Shown here in pieces: positions 37,110 to 46,753 of a stretch of 64,000 bases of DNA; positions within the stretch are counted from its first letter, which is position 1; the number at the start of each line of letters is the position of its first letter. The notes under the pieces were generated by a model. The model was not told the origin of the DNA and ran no database searches. It saw only the letters and a program-made list of their open reading frames with translations. Source of the stretch: Caulobacter sp. CCUG 60055 (GTDB taxonomy: Bacteria; Pseudomonadota; Alphaproteobacteria; Caulobacterales; Caulobacteraceae). The position numbers and the translations under genes were made by a program. The DNA lies in the NCBI RefSeq assembly GCF_022750545.1, contig NZ_PUIC01000001.1, positions 434,001 through 498,000 on the forward strand, given 5' to 3'.

Positions 37110-37867
37110 GCCGCGACCTCCGCCCGAGCCTCGTCCATCAGCGCGCGCATGCGATGGATGGCGGCGGACAGCCCGGTGAAGATCGCCTCGCCGATCAGGA
37201 AATGGCCGATGTTGAGCTCGACCACCTGGGAGATGGCCGCGACCGGCTTGACGCTATGGAAATCGAGGCCGTGGCCTGCATGGACCTCCAGGCCCCGCCG
37301 CGCAGCCTCCTCCGCCGCCGAGGTCAGACGCGCCAGCAGCGCGGCCGCCTCGTCGACCCGGCCATGCTGGACGGCCTCGCAATAGGCGCCCGTATGCAGT
37401 TCGACCACCTGGGCGCCGATCGCCTCGGCCACCGCCACCTGCACCGTGCTCGGCTCGATGAACAGCGACACGCGCACCCCGGCCTCGCGCAGGCGGCGCA
37501 CCACGGGCGCGACGGCGTTGTGGCCGCGGGCGACGTCCAGTCCGCCCTCGGTCGTGCGTTCCTCGCGGCGCTCGGGCACCAGGCAGGCCGCGTGCGGCCG
37601 GTGGTCCAGGGCGATGGCCAGCATCTCGTCGGTGACGGCCATCTCGAAGTTCAGCGGGCGCGAGACCTTGCGGCACAGGGCGGCGATGCGGTCGATGTCG
37701 GCGTCCGAAATGTGCCGGCGATCCTCGCGCAGGTGGGCGGTGATGCCGTCGGCGCCCGCCTCTATCGCCAGTTCGGCCGCCCGCGCCGGATCGGGATGGG
37801 CGCCGCCGCGCGCGTTGCGGATGGTGGCGACGTGATCGATGTTGACCCCGAGGCGCAGCCTGCTCAT
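37106..37867 (-). CDS. pdxJ: Pyridoxine 5-phosphate synthase
   Basis: A 253-residue TIM-barrel enzyme that makes pyridoxine phosphate from deoxyxylulose phosphate and aminoacetone phosphate. Family blocks are [46 protein letters not shown] and [15 protein letters not shown] 37867 overlaps the pyrE stop as ATGA, which fixes the start; the open frame reaching 38305 is inside pyrE. The cofactor it leads to serves GlyA, HemA and the dehydratase encoded in this window. Confidence 0.97.
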   Translation of the reverse strand: MSRLRLGVNIDHVATIRNARGGAHPDPARAAELAIEAGADGITAHLREDRRHISDADIDRIAALCRKVSRPLNFEMAVTDEMLAIALDHRPHAACLVPERREERTTEGGLDVARGHNAVAPVVRRLREAGVRVSLFIEPSTVQVAVAEAIGAQVVELHTGAYCEAVQHGRVDEAAALLARLTSAAEEAARRGLEVHAGHGLDFHSVKPVAAISQVVELNIGHFLIGEAIFTGLSAAIHRMRALMDEARAEVAA

Positions 37868-38448
37868 TTGGCCAGCCTGCGGCTGCCCGGGTCTTCCACC
37901 GGGATCGCCGCCAGCTCGGGCGGCAGGGCGTCGGCCGGATAGGCCGGAACCTCCAGCGAGGCCAGGGCGATCAGCGGCACGCCGACATCGGCCTTGCCGC
38001 CCGAACGGTCGACGATGCAGGCGGCGGCCACGACCTCGGCGCCGGTCGCCCGGATGGCGGCGATGCATTCGCGCGACGACAGGCCGGTGGTGACGATGTC
38101 CTCGACCATGACCACGCGGGCGCCCGGCTCGACCGAGAACCCTCGCCGCAGCTTGAAGGCCCCGCCCTCGCGCTCGACGTACATCGACGCGACGCCGAGC
38201 TGCCGCCCGGTCTCGTAGCCCGGGATGATGCCGCCGACCGCCGGCGAGATGACCACGTCGACCGCGCCCACGGCGGCGCGGATCTTGTCGGCCAGGGCCT
38301 TGCACAGACGCTCGCAGCGGGCGGCGTCCATGAAGACCAGGTTCTTCTGCAGGAAGGTCGGGCTGTGCAGGCCCGAGGACAGGACGAAATGGCCTTCGCG
38401 CAATGCGCCGGCCGCGCGGAATTCGTCGAGGACGTCGTCAGTGTTCAT
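37864..38448 (-). CDS. pyrE: Orotate phosphoribosyltransferase
   Basis: A 194-residue enzyme adding ribose phosphate to orotate in pyrimidine synthesis. The PRPP-binding motif is [18 protein letters not shown], and the flexible catalytic loop is [12 protein letters not shown]. The start ATG 38448 ([10 protein letters not shown]) matches alphaproteobacterial family N-termini; ATG 38463 adds five residues. It is 57 bases downstream of the (p)ppGpp synthetase/hydrolase gene and coupled to pdxJ. Confidence 0.96.
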   Translation of the reverse strand: MNTDDVLDEFRAAGALREGHFVLSSGLHSPTFLQKNLVFMDAARCERLCKALADKIRAAVGAVDVVISPAVGGIIPGYETGRQLGVASMYVEREGGAFKLRRGFSVEPGARVVMVEDIVTTGLSSRECIAAIRATGAEVVAAACIVDRSGGKADVGVPLIALASLEVPAYPADALPPELAAIPVEDPGSRRLAK

Positions 38449-38505
38449 GGCGATCCCATACATCGAACCGGCGGGAGTCGCCTCCCCAAATCGCGCGAGG
38501 CGCCG

Positions 38506-40800
38506 TCAGCCCCGGGCGCGGTCCACCGTCTCGACCGAGGGGCAGGCGCGCAGGGCTGCGGCGATGTTGGTCAGGTGCTTGGCGTCGCGGACCTCGAGGT
38601 CGATGTCGACGTCGAAGAAGTCCGACTGGCGGTGATGCATGCGCAGGTTGACGATGTTGCCGCCGGCCTCGCCGATGATGGTGCAGGCTTGGCCCAGCAC
38701 GCCCGGCGCGTTGCGGATGGTGGCCCGCAGCTTGGCCTGGGAGACGGTGTTGCGGTCGGCCTCGGGCGTCCATTGCAGGTCGCGCCACAGGTCGTCGCGG
38801 TCTTCGTAGTCGGCCAGATGCGGGCAGTCGATGGTATGGACGGTCAGGCCTTGCCCGTCCGGCTCCAGAATGCCGACGATGCGGTCGCCCGGCACCGGGC
38901 TGCAGTCCGGGTCGAAGTGCAGGGTGACGCCGGCGGTCAGGCCGCCGCCGCGCACATAGAGCCGCGCGCCCTTGCCGCCCTCGATGCGCCGGCGGGCGGC
39001 GGCGGCGGCCTTCTCGGTGTCCTTGAGGCCGGGGAACACCGTCTCCAGCACCTGGTTGGGGGCCACCCGCCCGCGCCCGACGGCGTCGAACAGCTCGTCC
39101 TCGACGGCCAGGGCGAAGCGGTCCAGGGCCGGCCGCAGCGAGACGTCCTTCAGCGACTTGCCGGCGCGCTCGAACATCTGGTCGATGGAGGCGCGGCCCA
39201 GGCGGGCGAACTCTTCCTTCTCGCTCTGGCGGATATGGCGGCGGATGGCCGAACGGGCCCGGCCGGTCACTGTCAGCGACCGCCAGTCGGGCGGCACCAC
39301 GGGCTTGGCGCCGCGGATCACCTCGACGACGTCGCCGTTGTTCAGAGCGGTGCGCAGCGGCTTCAGCTCGCCGTTGACCTTGACGCCGATGGTGGTGTCG
39401 CCGACGTCGGTGTGGACCGCATAGGCGAAGTCCAGCGGCATCGCCCCGCGCGGCAGGCTGATCAGCTTGCCCTTGGGGGTGAAGACGAACACCTGGTCGA
39501 GGAACATCTCCATCTTGGCGTGTTCGACCAGTTCCTCGACGTCGCCGCCGTGCTCCAGCACCTGGACGAGGTGGCGCAGGTTGACCAGCGGGTCGCGGCC
39601 GCCGGCGGCCTCCTGGGCCTCGGCGTCGAAGCCGTAGGACTTGTCCTTGTAGCGCCAGTGCGCCGCCACCCCCTCCTCGGCGATGCGGTCCATCGCCTCG
39701 GTGCGGATCTGCATCTCGATGCGTATGCCCTTGGGGCCGACGACCGTGGTGTGCAGCGAGCGGTAGTTGTTGCGCTTGGGCGTCGAGATGAAGTCCTTGA
39801 ACCGCTCCGGCACGCAGGGCCAGGCGTGGTGGATCAGGCCGAGCGCGCGGTAGCAGTCCTCCTCGGTGTCGACGATGACCCGGAAGGCGTAGATGTCGGA
39901 CAGCTGCGAGAAGCCGATCGATTTGCGCTGCAGCTTGCGCCAGATCGAATAGGGATGCTTTTCCCGGCCGAACACCCGGGCGTGCATGCCCACCGCCTCG
40001 AGCTCGTGGGCGATCTCGGCGCTGACCACGGAGACCGCCCCGCCCTGCTCGGCGCGCAGCGCTTCCAGCCTGCGGACGATGGCGTCGCGGGCCACGGGGT
40101 TGAGGTGCTTGAAGGCCAGCTCCTCAAGCTCGGAACAGATGCGATGACAGCCGATCGAGCGGGCCAGGGGCGCATAGATGTCCAGCGTCTCGCGGGCGAT
40201 GCGCTCGCGCTTCTCCTGCTTGGGGATGAACTGCAGGGTGCGCATGTTGTGCAGGCGGTCGGCCAGCTTGACCATCAGCACCCGCACATCCTTGGAGATG
40301 GCCAGGATGAACTTGCGCAGGTTCTCGGCCTGGCGGGTGTGTTCGGAATTCAGCTCCAGGCGCGACAGCTTGGTCACGCCCTCGACCATCTCGCCGATCT
40401 CCTCGCCGAAGAGCTGGTCGATCTCTTCGCGGGTGACCGGCGTGTCCTCGATCACGTCGTGCAGCAGGGCGGTGACGATGGTGGCGGTGTCGAGCCGGTA
40501 GTCGGTGAGGATGCCGGCGACTTCGATCGGGTGGGCGAAATAGGGGTCGCCCGAGGCCCGGGTCTGCGACCCATGCATCCGCATGGCGTAGACATAGGCG
40601 CGATTGAGCAGCGCCTCGTCGGCCGTCGGGTCGTAGGAGCGGACCCGCTCGATCAGTTCATATTGCCGAAGGAACTTCGGACGCGCCGCCTTGGCGGCGG
40701 CCCGAGCCTGATCGACAGATTCGTCTTCAGGCGCGCTTTTTTCGGGGGCGGCGGTCTCCGCCGCCTCCAGGATGAGAGGGTCTGCGCCCGGGGGGCTCAG
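38506..40800 (-). CDS. spoT: Bifunctional (p)ppGpp synthetase/hydrolase (Rsh/SpoT)
   Basis: A 764-residue alarmone enzyme. The hydrolase HD motif LHDVIEDT (HD at 114-115) is intact. The synthetase has RFKD (333-336, the charge pattern of bifunctional enzymes), [10 protein letters not shown] and [13 protein letters not shown] (about 450-515) and C-terminal ACT domains (about 690-764) follow. No ATG, GTG or TTG is available upstream of the first ATG at 40584, which would cut the conserved [12 protein letters not shown] start. The best start is CTG at 40800: AGGAGG lies seven bases upstream, and it overlaps the rpoZ stop as CTGA. The usual rpoZ neighbour. Confidence 0.93.
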   Translation of the reverse strand: MSPPGADPLILEAAETAAPEKSAPEDESVDQARAAAKAARPKFLRQYELIERVRSYDPTADEALLNRAYVYAMRMHGSQTRASGDPYFAHPIEVAGILTDYRLDTATIVTALLHDVIEDTPVTREEIDQLFGEEIGEMVEGVTKLSRLELNSEHTRQAENLRKFILAISKDVRVLMVKLADRLHNMRTLQFIPKQEKRERIARETLDIYAPLARSIGCHRICSELEELAFKHLNPVARDAIVRRLEALRAEQGGAVSVVSAEIAHELEAVGMHARVFGREKHPYSIWRKLQRKSIGFSQLSDIYAFRVIVDTEEDCYRALGLIHHAWPCVPERFKDFISTPKRNNYRSLHTTVVGPKGIRIEMQIRTEAMDRIAEEGVAAHWRYKDKSYGFDAEAQEAAGGRDPLVNLRHLVQVLEHGGDVEELVEHAKMEMFLDQVFVFTPKGKLISLPRGAMPLDFAYAVHTDVGDTTIGVKVNGELKPLRTALNNGDVVEVIRGAKPVVPPDWRSLTVTGRARSAIRRHIRQSEKEEFARLGRASIDQMFERAGKSLKDVSLRPALDRFALAVEDELFDAVGRGRVAPNQVLETVFPGLKDTEKAAAAARRRIEGGKGARLYVRGGGLTAGVTLHFDPDCSPVPGDRIVGILEPDGQGLTVHTIDCPHLADYEDRDDLWRDLQWTPEADRNTVSQAKLRATIRNAPGVLGQACTIIGEAGGNIVNLRMHHRQSDFFDVDIDLEVRDAKHLTNIAAALRACPSVETVDRARG

Positions 40801-41156
40801 TACCGCTCCTCCTGACCGCCGTCACGGTCGCTCTGCAGGGCGCGGACCAGTTCCTGCTCGCTCATGTGCTGGTGCTGCGGATCGGCGAGCAGGGCCAGGG
40901 TCTCGGCTTCCTCTTCGGCCTCGGTGCGCTCGTCGACGCGTTGCAGCGTGCCGATCAGGTTTTCGCGGAGGCTCTCGGCGTCGACCACGTCGTCGGCGAT
41001 CTCGCGCAGGGCGACGACGGGGTTCTTGTCGTTGTCGCGGTCGACCAGCAGCGCCGACCCGGCGGAAATCGAACGCGCCCGATGCGCCGCCAACAGCACG
41101 AGGCTGAAGCGGTTGGGGACCTTCTCGACGCAATCTTCGACGGTGACGCGGGCCAT
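40797..41156 (-). CDS. rpoZ: RNA polymerase subunit omega
   Basis: A 119-residue subunit that assists assembly of the beta-prime subunit and forms one ppGpp site on RNA polymerase in proteobacteria. The core [17 protein letters not shown] and [15 protein letters not shown] is diagnostic; an acidic tail ([13 protein letters not shown]) follows. I chose ATG 41156. It carries the Shine-Dalgarno for the downstream spoT gene within its last codons. The rpoZ-spoT pairing places a ppGpp target next to its maker. Confidence 0.96.
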   Translation of the reverse strand: MARVTVEDCVEKVPNRFSLVLLAAHRARSISAGSALLVDRDNDKNPVVALREIADDVVDAESLRENLIGTLQRVDERTEAEEEAETLALLADPQHQHMSEQELVRALQSDRDGGQEERY

Positions 41157-41254
41157 GGAGTCCTCGAACCTACAGCGGAACGCATTGAAAATAAGGATTT
41201 CGACGACGTTGTGCAACGCCGTCGGCCTCGCGCGCCGCTTTCGCAGGGCGCCGC

Positions 41255-41794
41255 TTATGCGGGAGGTTCGGCTGTTTGTCCAGTCGCTTGTTCGGCCACG
41301 GGACAGGCGTCCAGGCCGACGCTGGCCCGGCCGGCCAGTTCGCGGGCGCTGAGCCCGCTCGACGGATGGCGCCAGTCCGGCGCGATCTCGGCCAGCGGCC
41401 CCATGACGAACAGCCGCTCGGCGGCGCGCGGGTGCGGCGTCGAGAACCCCGGTTCGTCGACGATCAGCCGGCCATAAGCGACCAGATCGAGGTCGAGCGG
41501 CCGCGCCGCGTTGACCCGCCGGCGCTCGCGGCCGAACCCGGCCTCGATGTCGTGCAGCGCGGCCAGGACCGCCCTCGCCTCCAACGCCGTCTCGACAAGC
41601 ACCACACCGTTCAGATACTCAGGCTGAGCGGGGTCGGGCCACGCCATCGAACGCCACCAACCAGAACGCGCGGTCACACGCAGACCGGCCGCAGGAAAGC
41701 GCGACAGCGCCGCCTCCAGCGCCGCGATGGGCGGACCGGCGGGGCCTGCGAGGTTGGCGCCGAGGGCGACAATGACCGCCTCGTCCAGATTCAT
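41255..41794 (-). CDS. folK: 6-hydroxymethyl-7,8-dihydropterin pyrophosphokinase
   Basis: A 179-residue enzyme of folate synthesis that transfers pyrophosphate from ATP to hydroxymethyl-dihydropterin. Conserved parts are ALGANLAGP, the [10 protein letters not shown] strand, and FGRERR followed by [14 protein letters not shown], whose aspartates bind magnesium. [20 protein letters not shown] is also typical. The C-terminus is extended by about 25 residues of low conservation. It is divergent from the NYN gene. A roughly 100-base gap holds the rpoZ leader. Confidence 0.94.
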   Translation of the reverse strand: MNLDEAVIVALGANLAGPAGPPIAALEAALSRFPAAGLRVTARSGWWRSMAWPDPAQPEYLNGVVLVETALEARAVLAALHDIEAGFGRERRRVNAARPLDLDLVAYGRLIVDEPGFSTPHPRAAERLFVMGPLAEIAPDWRHPSSGLSARELAGRASVGLDACPVAEQATGQTAEPPA

Positions 41795-41826
41795 TCACTG
41801 CACTTTTTCATCAAGAGGTTGATTTT

Positions 41827-42426
41827 ATGACGTTTTATCCGACAGATCGGATAGCCTTGTTCATCGACGGAGCCAATCTCTACTCCGCCGCTCGCGGCCT
41901 GAACATCGACATCGATTACAAGAAGCTGCTCGACGAGTTCAAGAAGCGCGGCGTCCTCGTCCGCGCCTACTACTATACCGCCCTGGTTGAGGACGACGAC
42001 TACTCCCCGATTCGCCCGCTGGTCGACTGGCTCGACTACAACGGCTTCGCCGTGGTGACCAAGGCCGCCCGCACGTTCACCGACGCTCAGGGCCGCAAGC
42101 GTTTCCGCGGCGACGTCGACGTCGAGATCACCGTGGACATGCTGGAGATGGCCGCGCACGCCGACCATCTGGTGCTGTTCTCCGGCGACGGCGACTTCCG
42201 CCGCGTCGTCGAGGCGGTGCAGCGCAAGGGCGCCCGCGTCACCGTGGTCTCCACGGTCAAGTCGCAGCCGCCGATGGCCTCGGACGACCTGCGCCGCCAG
42301 GCCGACGCCTTCGTCGACCTCAGCGACCTGGCCAACGTGGTCGGCCGGCCGCGCCAGTCGCCGTTGCCCCGCTTCATCCAGGGCGACCAGACTCCCGCCG
42401 AGCTCGACGCCGAAGATGAGCTATAG
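41827..42426 (+). CDS. NYN domain protein (LabA/DUF88 family)
   Basis: A 199-residue protein of the PIN-like NYN nuclease fold. The acidic site is visible: Asp14 in LFIDGANLYSAA, aspartates in FRGDVDVEITVDML, and the GDGDF pair in LFSGDGDFRRVV. NYN proteins are predicted metal-dependent RNases; several are linked to RNA processing and cell differentiation, but no substrate is known for this branch. Its last 11 bases overlap the start of the uracil-DNA glycosylase gene, so the two are almost surely co-expressed. A conserved neighbour, folK, is divergent. Confidence 0.9.
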   Translation: MTFYPTDRIALFIDGANLYSAARGLNIDIDYKKLLDEFKKRGVLVRAYYYTALVEDDDYSPIRPLVDWLDYNGFAVVTKAARTFTDAQGRKRFRGDVDVEITVDMLEMAAHADHLVLFSGDGDFRRVVEAVQRKGARVTVVSTVKSQPPMASDDLRRQADAFVDLSDLANVVGRPRQSPLPRFIQGDQTPAELDAEDEL

Positions 42427-43066
42427 CGCCGCCACGGCCGAGCCGCCCCGCGACTGCCCGCTCTGTCCCCGGCTGGTCGCCTATCGCGACGAGAACAGGG
42501 CCGAGCACCCGGACTGGTACAACGGCCCGGCCCCGACCTGGGGCGATCCCGACGCGCGGCTGATCGTGGTCGGGCTCGCTCCCGGCCGCTCCGGGGCCAA
42601 CCGCACCGGCCGCCCCTTCACCGGGGACGGCGCGGGCTGGCTGCTCTACGCCACCCTGCTGAAGATGGGCTTCGCCTCGGGCGTCTACGAAGCCCGGCCG
42701 GACGACACCCTGAAGCTGGTCGACTGCGTCATCACCAACGCCGTGCGCTGCGCGCCGCCGGGCAACAAGCCGACCACCCAGGAAGAGAACGCCTGCCGGC
42801 CGTTCCTGCTATCGACGCTGCGGGCGCTGCCGCGCCTCAAGGCCGTCGTCACCCTGGGCGACGTGTCGCGCAAGAACGTGCTGAAAGCCCTCGGCGCCAA
42901 GGCGTCGGCGGCCCCGCCGGGCCACGGCGTCGAGATGGACGTCGGCCCGTACCGCATCTTCAACAGCTATCACTGCTCGCGGCTGAACACGAACACCGGC
43001 CGCCTGACGCCGGCGATGTTCGAGGACGTCTTCCGCGCGGCCCGCGCCCACATCGAGCGGAACTGA
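42416..43066 (+). CDS. Uracil-DNA glycosylase, family 5 (UDGb)
   Basis: A 216-residue repair glycosylase. Motif A reads GLAPGRSGANRTGRPFTGD, which lacks the Asp/Asn water-activating residue of other families, the hallmark of UDGb. These enzymes act on uracil, hypoxanthine and oxidised cytosines. Cysteines at 14 and 17 together with CVITNAVRCAPP and NACRPF form the expected iron-sulfur cluster. Motif B is FNSYHCSRLNTNTGRLT. The ATG at 42416 lies inside the NYN gene. Possible start at a later Met is unlikely because the first two cysteines are needed. Confidence 0.93.
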   Translation: MSYSAATAEPPRDCPLCPRLVAYRDENRAEHPDWYNGPAPTWGDPDARLIVVGLAPGRSGANRTGRPFTGDGAGWLLYATLLKMGFASGVYEARPDDTLKLVDCVITNAVRCAPPGNKPTTQEENACRPFLLSTLRALPRLKAVVTLGDVSRKNVLKALGAKASAAPPGHGVEMDVGPYRIFNSYHCSRLNTNTGRLTPAMFEDVFRAARAHIERN

Positions 43067-43093
43067 GGGCCGGCCGCGAGCCTGCCCCGGCCC
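43067..43093. terminator. Possible terminator between UDGb and smpB
   Basis: GGGCCGG (43067-43073) pairs with CCGGCCC (43087-43093) around a 13-base loop in the 34-base space between two convergent genes. No T run is present, so efficiency is uncertain. Confidence 0.35.
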
Positions 43094-43100
43094 GACCCGC

Positions 43101-43574
43101 TCAGCCCTTGTCGCGCATCAGGCGGCCCTGCTCGCGCTTCCAGTCGCGATCGGCCTCGGTGGCGCGCTTGTCGTGCAGCTTCTTGCCCTTGGCCAGGGCC
43201 AGTTCAAGCTTGGCCCTGCCCTTTTCGTTGAAATAGAGCCGGGTCGGGATCAGGGTCCGGCCCTCGCGCTGGATCGACCCCAGCAGGCGGTTGATCTCGC
43301 GGCGATGCAGCAGCAGCTTCCGAGGCCGGCGCGGCTCGTGGTTGAACCGGTTGGCCGGGCCGTATTCGGGAATGTAGGCGTTGATCAGCACGATCTCGTC
43401 GCCCTCGGTCGAGGCGTAGGATTCGGCGATATTGGCCCGGCCCTCGCGCAGCGCCTTGACCTCGGTGCCCGTCAGGGACAGGCCCGCCTCGAACGTCTGC
43501 TCCAGGAAATAGTCGAAGCGGGCGCGGCGGTTCTCCGCGACCAGCTTCTGGGCCAGGGGCTTCTTCTCCGCCAT
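43101..43574 (-). CDS. smpB: SsrA-binding protein SmpB
   Basis: A 157-residue trans-translation factor that brings tmRNA to stalled ribosomes. The family blocks are complete: [71 protein letters not shown]. The basic tail ends [12 protein letters not shown]. Its ATG shares one base with the dapA stop (TGATG), so the two are translationally coupled. The order dapA-smpB is conserved in alphaproteobacteria. Confidence 0.97.
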   Translation of the reverse strand: MAEKKPLAQKLVAENRRARFDYFLEQTFEAGLSLTGTEVKALREGRANIAESYASTEGDEIVLINAYIPEYGPANRFNHEPRRPRKLLLHRREINRLLGSIQREGRTLIPTRLYFNEKGRAKLELALAKGKKLHDKRATEADRDWKREQGRLMRDKG

Positions 43575-44458
43575 CAGATCACGCCGGCTTCCTTCATGGC
43601 GTCCAACACCGCCGGCCGCACGGCTTCGGCGCAGGGCGTGATGGGCAGGCGCACGTCCTCGGCGCACAGGCCCAGATGGGCCAGGGCGAACTTGGTCGGC
43701 GCCGGCGAGGCGTCGAGGAACAGCGCCTTGTGCAGCCGCACCAGACGGTCCTGCCACTCCAGCGCCGTGGTCCAGGCGCCCTGCAGGCAGGCGTTGAAGA
43801 AGGCGGCCATCCCTTCGGGGGCGACGTTGCTGGTCACCGAGATGCAGCCGTGGCCGCCGTGGGCGATATAGCCCAGGGCGGTCGGGTCGTCGCCCGACAG
43901 CATGGTCCAGTGCTCGCCGCAGACCAGACGCTGCAGGCTGGCGCGGGCCAGGTCGCCGGTGGCGTCCTTGACGCCGACCACGTTGGGCAGCCTGGCCAGG
44001 CGGGCCAGGGTGTCGTTGCCGATGTCGATGCTGGTGCGGCCGGGCACGTTGTAGACCAGGACCGGCAGCTGGACGGCGTCGTTGATCGCCTCGTAGTGTC
44101 GATAAAGGCCTTCCTGGTTCGGACGGTTGTAGTAGGGCGTGACCACCAGCGCGGCGTCGGCGCCGACGGTCTTGGCGTGGCGGACCAGCTCGATGGCCTC
44201 TTCGGTCGAGTTGGAGCCGGCGCCGGCGATCACCGGCACCCGGCCCGCCGCCGTTTTGACGCAAAGCTCGACCACACGACGGTGCTCGTCATGGCTGAGG
44301 GTGGCGGTCTCGCCGGTGGTGCCGACAGGCACCAGGCCGTGGATTCCGGCGGCGATCTGACGCTCCACGAGCTTCGTGAAGGCGGCCTCGTCGACGGCGC
44401 CGTCACGGAAAGGGGTGATGAGCGCGGTGAGCGCGCCCTGGAACAACGGTTGGGACAT
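43574..44458 (-). CDS. dapA: 4-hydroxy-tetrahydrodipicolinate synthase
   Basis: A 294-residue aldolase-fold enzyme that starts the diaminopimelate/lysine branch from pyruvate and aspartate semialdehyde. The Schiff-base Lys is in [11 protein letters not shown]. Tyr is in [13 protein letters not shown], and the GTTGETATL loop and YNVPGRT motif are intact. I chose ATG 44458 (MSQPLFQGA); the open frame runs to 44521 without family residues. It is divergent from the lytic transglycosylase gene, so a cell-wall precursor enzyme and a wall-cutting enzyme share a control region. Confidence 0.97.
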   Translation of the reverse strand: MSQPLFQGALTALITPFRDGAVDEAAFTKLVERQIAAGIHGLVPVGTTGETATLSHDEHRRVVELCVKTAAGRVPVIAGAGSNSTEEAIELVRHAKTVGADAALVVTPYYNRPNQEGLYRHYEAINDAVQLPVLVYNVPGRTSIDIGNDTLARLARLPNVVGVKDATGDLARASLQRLVCGEHWTMLSGDDPTALGYIAHGGHGCISVTSNVAPEGMAAFFNACLQGAWTTALEWQDRLVRLHKALFLDASPAPTKFALAHLGLCAEDVRLPITPCAEAVRPAVLDAMKEAGVI

Positions 44459-44585
44459 CGGGAGCAACAAGCCGTGATATGGGGCCGCTTTGAGTTGCGG
44501 CGTTGTGACCGGGCCGGACAATATGGCGGCGCGGGGCCTGGCCGCAACAGGCCATCCACGTGCGAGCGGGAAGCGGGAGCATCTA

Positions 44586-46718
44586 TTGTCGTCTTTGTTG
44601 CGTAATGCGTTGTTGGTCGGGACCTGCTGCGTCCTCGCGGGGTCGGTCGCGGCTGCTCAGACGGAGGACGACACCCCGCCCCCCGCGCCGCAGGCGGCCC
44701 CCACGGCGGCTCCGGTCGCGCAACCGACGGCGACAGGCTACCAGCAGGCCGTTTCGGACGCCGACTTCGGCTATCTGCGCACGGCCATCGCCGCCGCCCG
44801 CAGCGGAGACGGGACCCGCGCGCGCGGCGCCATGGATTCGCTGACCAGCCCGACGGCCAAGAAACTGGCCCTTTGGGCCCTGACCGACAGCGCCGGCGAA
44901 CAGCTGTCCTTCTTCGAGATCGATCAGGCGCGCCGCACGCTGTCCGGCTGGCCGCGCCCGAATCGCCGGCAGGCGGTGGCCGAAAAGCTGCTGGAGACCT
45001 CGGGCTACAGCCCCAGCCAGACCATCGCCTGGTTCGGCGGCGAACAGCCCCAGACCGCCCAGGGGGCGATGGCCCTCGCCGCCGCCTACCGCGCCAGCGC
45101 GCGGCAGGCCGACGCCAAGGCGCTGATCCAGCGGTTCTGGCGCGACGAACTGTTCGAGGCCGACGTCCAGCGCACCATGCTGGCGCGCTTCGGCGACATG
45201 CTGACCGTGGACGACCACATCCAGCGCGAGGACATCCTGCTCTATGGTCCGCAGGGACCGGCCGCGCGCGACCTGCTGCCGTTGCTGCCGCCCGACCAGC
45301 AGGCCGCCGCCCAGGCCCGCATGGCCTTCCGCGCCGACGCGGCCAACGCCAACGACGTCGCCGCCCAGACGCCGGCGGCGCTGCAGGCCTCGCCGGGCTT
45401 CGCCGTCGAGAAGGCCCGCTACCTGCGCAAGCACAATCTCGATTCGCTGGCCCTGGCCCTGGTCCGGCAGTTCCCCTCGTCCAGCCTGCACGACCAGGGC
45501 GCCAAGCTGGTCTGGGGCGAGCGCAAACAGCTGATCAACGCCGCGCTGCGGGCCGGCGACTACCGTTCGGCCTACGCGGCGGCCAACAACACCGGCCTGA
45601 GGGCCGGGACCGACTATACCGAAGCCGAGTTCTACGCCGGCTGGCTGGCCCTGGCCAAGCTCAAGGACCCGGCCGAGGCCGACAGGCACTTCGCCAACAT
45701 CCAGAAGGTCGGCGCGACGCCGATCACCCTGGGCCGCGCCTTCTACTGGCGCGGGCGGGCGGCCGAGGCGCGCGGCGACAAGGCCGCCGCCAAGGCGTTC
45801 TACGCCCAGGGCGGGCAGTACTACACCACCTTCTACGGCCAGCTCGCCCGCGAAAAGGCCGGCCTCGGCCCCATCACCCTCGGCCGCGACCCTGCCCCGA
45901 CCGCCGCCGACCGCGCCCGCTTCGAGGGTCGCGACCTCGTGCAGTCCGCCAGGATGCTGGCGGCGATCGGCCAGCGCGACCTGTTCCGCAGCTTCGTGCT
46001 GACCATCGACGACACCCTGCCCAACGCCGAGGAATGCGCCCTGCTGGTCGATCTGGCCCGCGGCTACGGCGACCAGGACCTCGGCATGCGGGTGGTGCGG
46101 GCCTGCGCCCAGCGCGGCTTCGTCCTGCCCGAGCGCGGCTATCCGGTCCGCGTCACCCCGACCGGCCCCGAAGCGCCCGAACCGGCCATCGTCTTCGGCA
46201 TCACCCGCCAGGAAAGCGGCTTCGATCCCGGCGTGCGCTCGCCCGCCGGCGCCCGCGGCATGATGCAGCTGATGCCCGCCACGGCCCAGTCGCTCGCCCG
46301 CCGGGTCGGCGTCGGCTATTCGGCCGAGATGCTCTACGACCCCGACTACAACATGAAGCTGGGGGCGACCTTCCTCGGCCACATGATCAACGACTTCAGC
46401 GGCTCGTACGTGCTGGCCGCCGCCGCCTACAACGCCGGCCCCGGCCGGCCGGCGACCTGGATCACCTATTGCGGCGACCCGCGCACTTCCAGCACCGACC
46501 CGGCCGACTTCATCGAGTGCATCCCGTTCTCGGAGACCCGCAACTATGTGATGCGGGTGCTTGAGGCCACCCAGGTCTATCGCGCCCGCCTGAACAACGG
46601 CACGGCCCCGGTGATGCTGGCGGCGGACCTCAAGCGCGGCGGCTACGTCTATTCGGGGCCGACGCCGGCCTCGTCGCAACCGGCCGCCGCTCCGGCCTCG
46701 CCCATGGGGCGGCGCTGA
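44586..46718 (+). CDS. Soluble lytic transglycosylase (SLT family)
   Basis: A periplasmic peptidoglycan lyase of 710 residues from the chosen start. An N-terminal signal ([16 protein letters not shown]) leads to a long alpha-superhelical U/L domain (about 60-500). The C-terminal SLT domain has catalytic Glu543 in [11 protein letters not shown], then [14 protein letters not shown] and AAYNAGPGR. The start is TTG 44586, which has GGGAG six bases upstream and gives a clean signal peptide; ATG 44523 and 44490 add an unlikely leader. In Caulobacter such SLTs (SdpA) act at the division septum. Confidence 0.92.
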   Translation: MSSLLRNALLVGTCCVLAGSVAAAQTEDDTPPPAPQAAPTAAPVAQPTATGYQQAVSDADFGYLRTAIAAARSGDGTRARGAMDSLTSPTAKKLALWALTDSAGEQLSFFEIDQARRTLSGWPRPNRRQAVAEKLLETSGYSPSQTIAWFGGEQPQTAQGAMALAAAYRASARQADAKALIQRFWRDELFEADVQRTMLARFGDMLTVDDHIQREDILLYGPQGPAARDLLPLLPPDQQAAAQARMAFRADAANANDVAAQTPAALQASPGFAVEKARYLRKHNLDSLALALVRQFPSSSLHDQGAKLVWGERKQLINAALRAGDYRSAYAAANNTGLRAGTDYTEAEFYAGWLALAKLKDPAEADRHFANIQKVGATPITLGRAFYWRGRAAEARGDKAAAKAFYAQGGQYYTTFYGQLAREKAGLGPITLGRDPAPTAADRARFEGRDLVQSARMLAAIGQRDLFRSFVLTIDDTLPNAEECALLVDLARGYGDQDLGMRVVRACAQRGFVLPERGYPVRVTPTGPEAPEPAIVFGITRQESGFDPGVRSPAGARGMMQLMPATAQSLARRVGVGYSAEMLYDPDYNMKLGATFLGHMINDFSGSYVLAAAAYNAGPGRPATWITYCGDPRTSSTDPADFIECIPFSETRNYVMRVLEATQVYRARLNNGTAPVMLAADLKRGGYVYSGPTPASSQPAAAPASPMGRR

Positions 46719-46726
46719 GCCGCCCC
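46706..46726 (+). terminator. Hairpin spanning the lytic transglycosylase stop codon
   Basis: GGGGCGGC (46706-46713) pairs perfectly with GCCGCCCC (46719-46726). The five-base loop GCTGA contains the TGA stop. It lies between convergent genes, with no T run after it. It may act as a terminator or protect the 3-prime end. Confidence 0.4.
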
Positions 46727-46753
46727 GATCAGGCCCCTCGATAAGGGCTCAGC

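Noticed and set aside
38365..40815. 816-codon plus-strand frame antisense to the (p)ppGpp synthetase gene
   Set aside because: Shadow of a real gene. Low-complexity Gly/Ala/Val/Asp translation and no recognisable domain.
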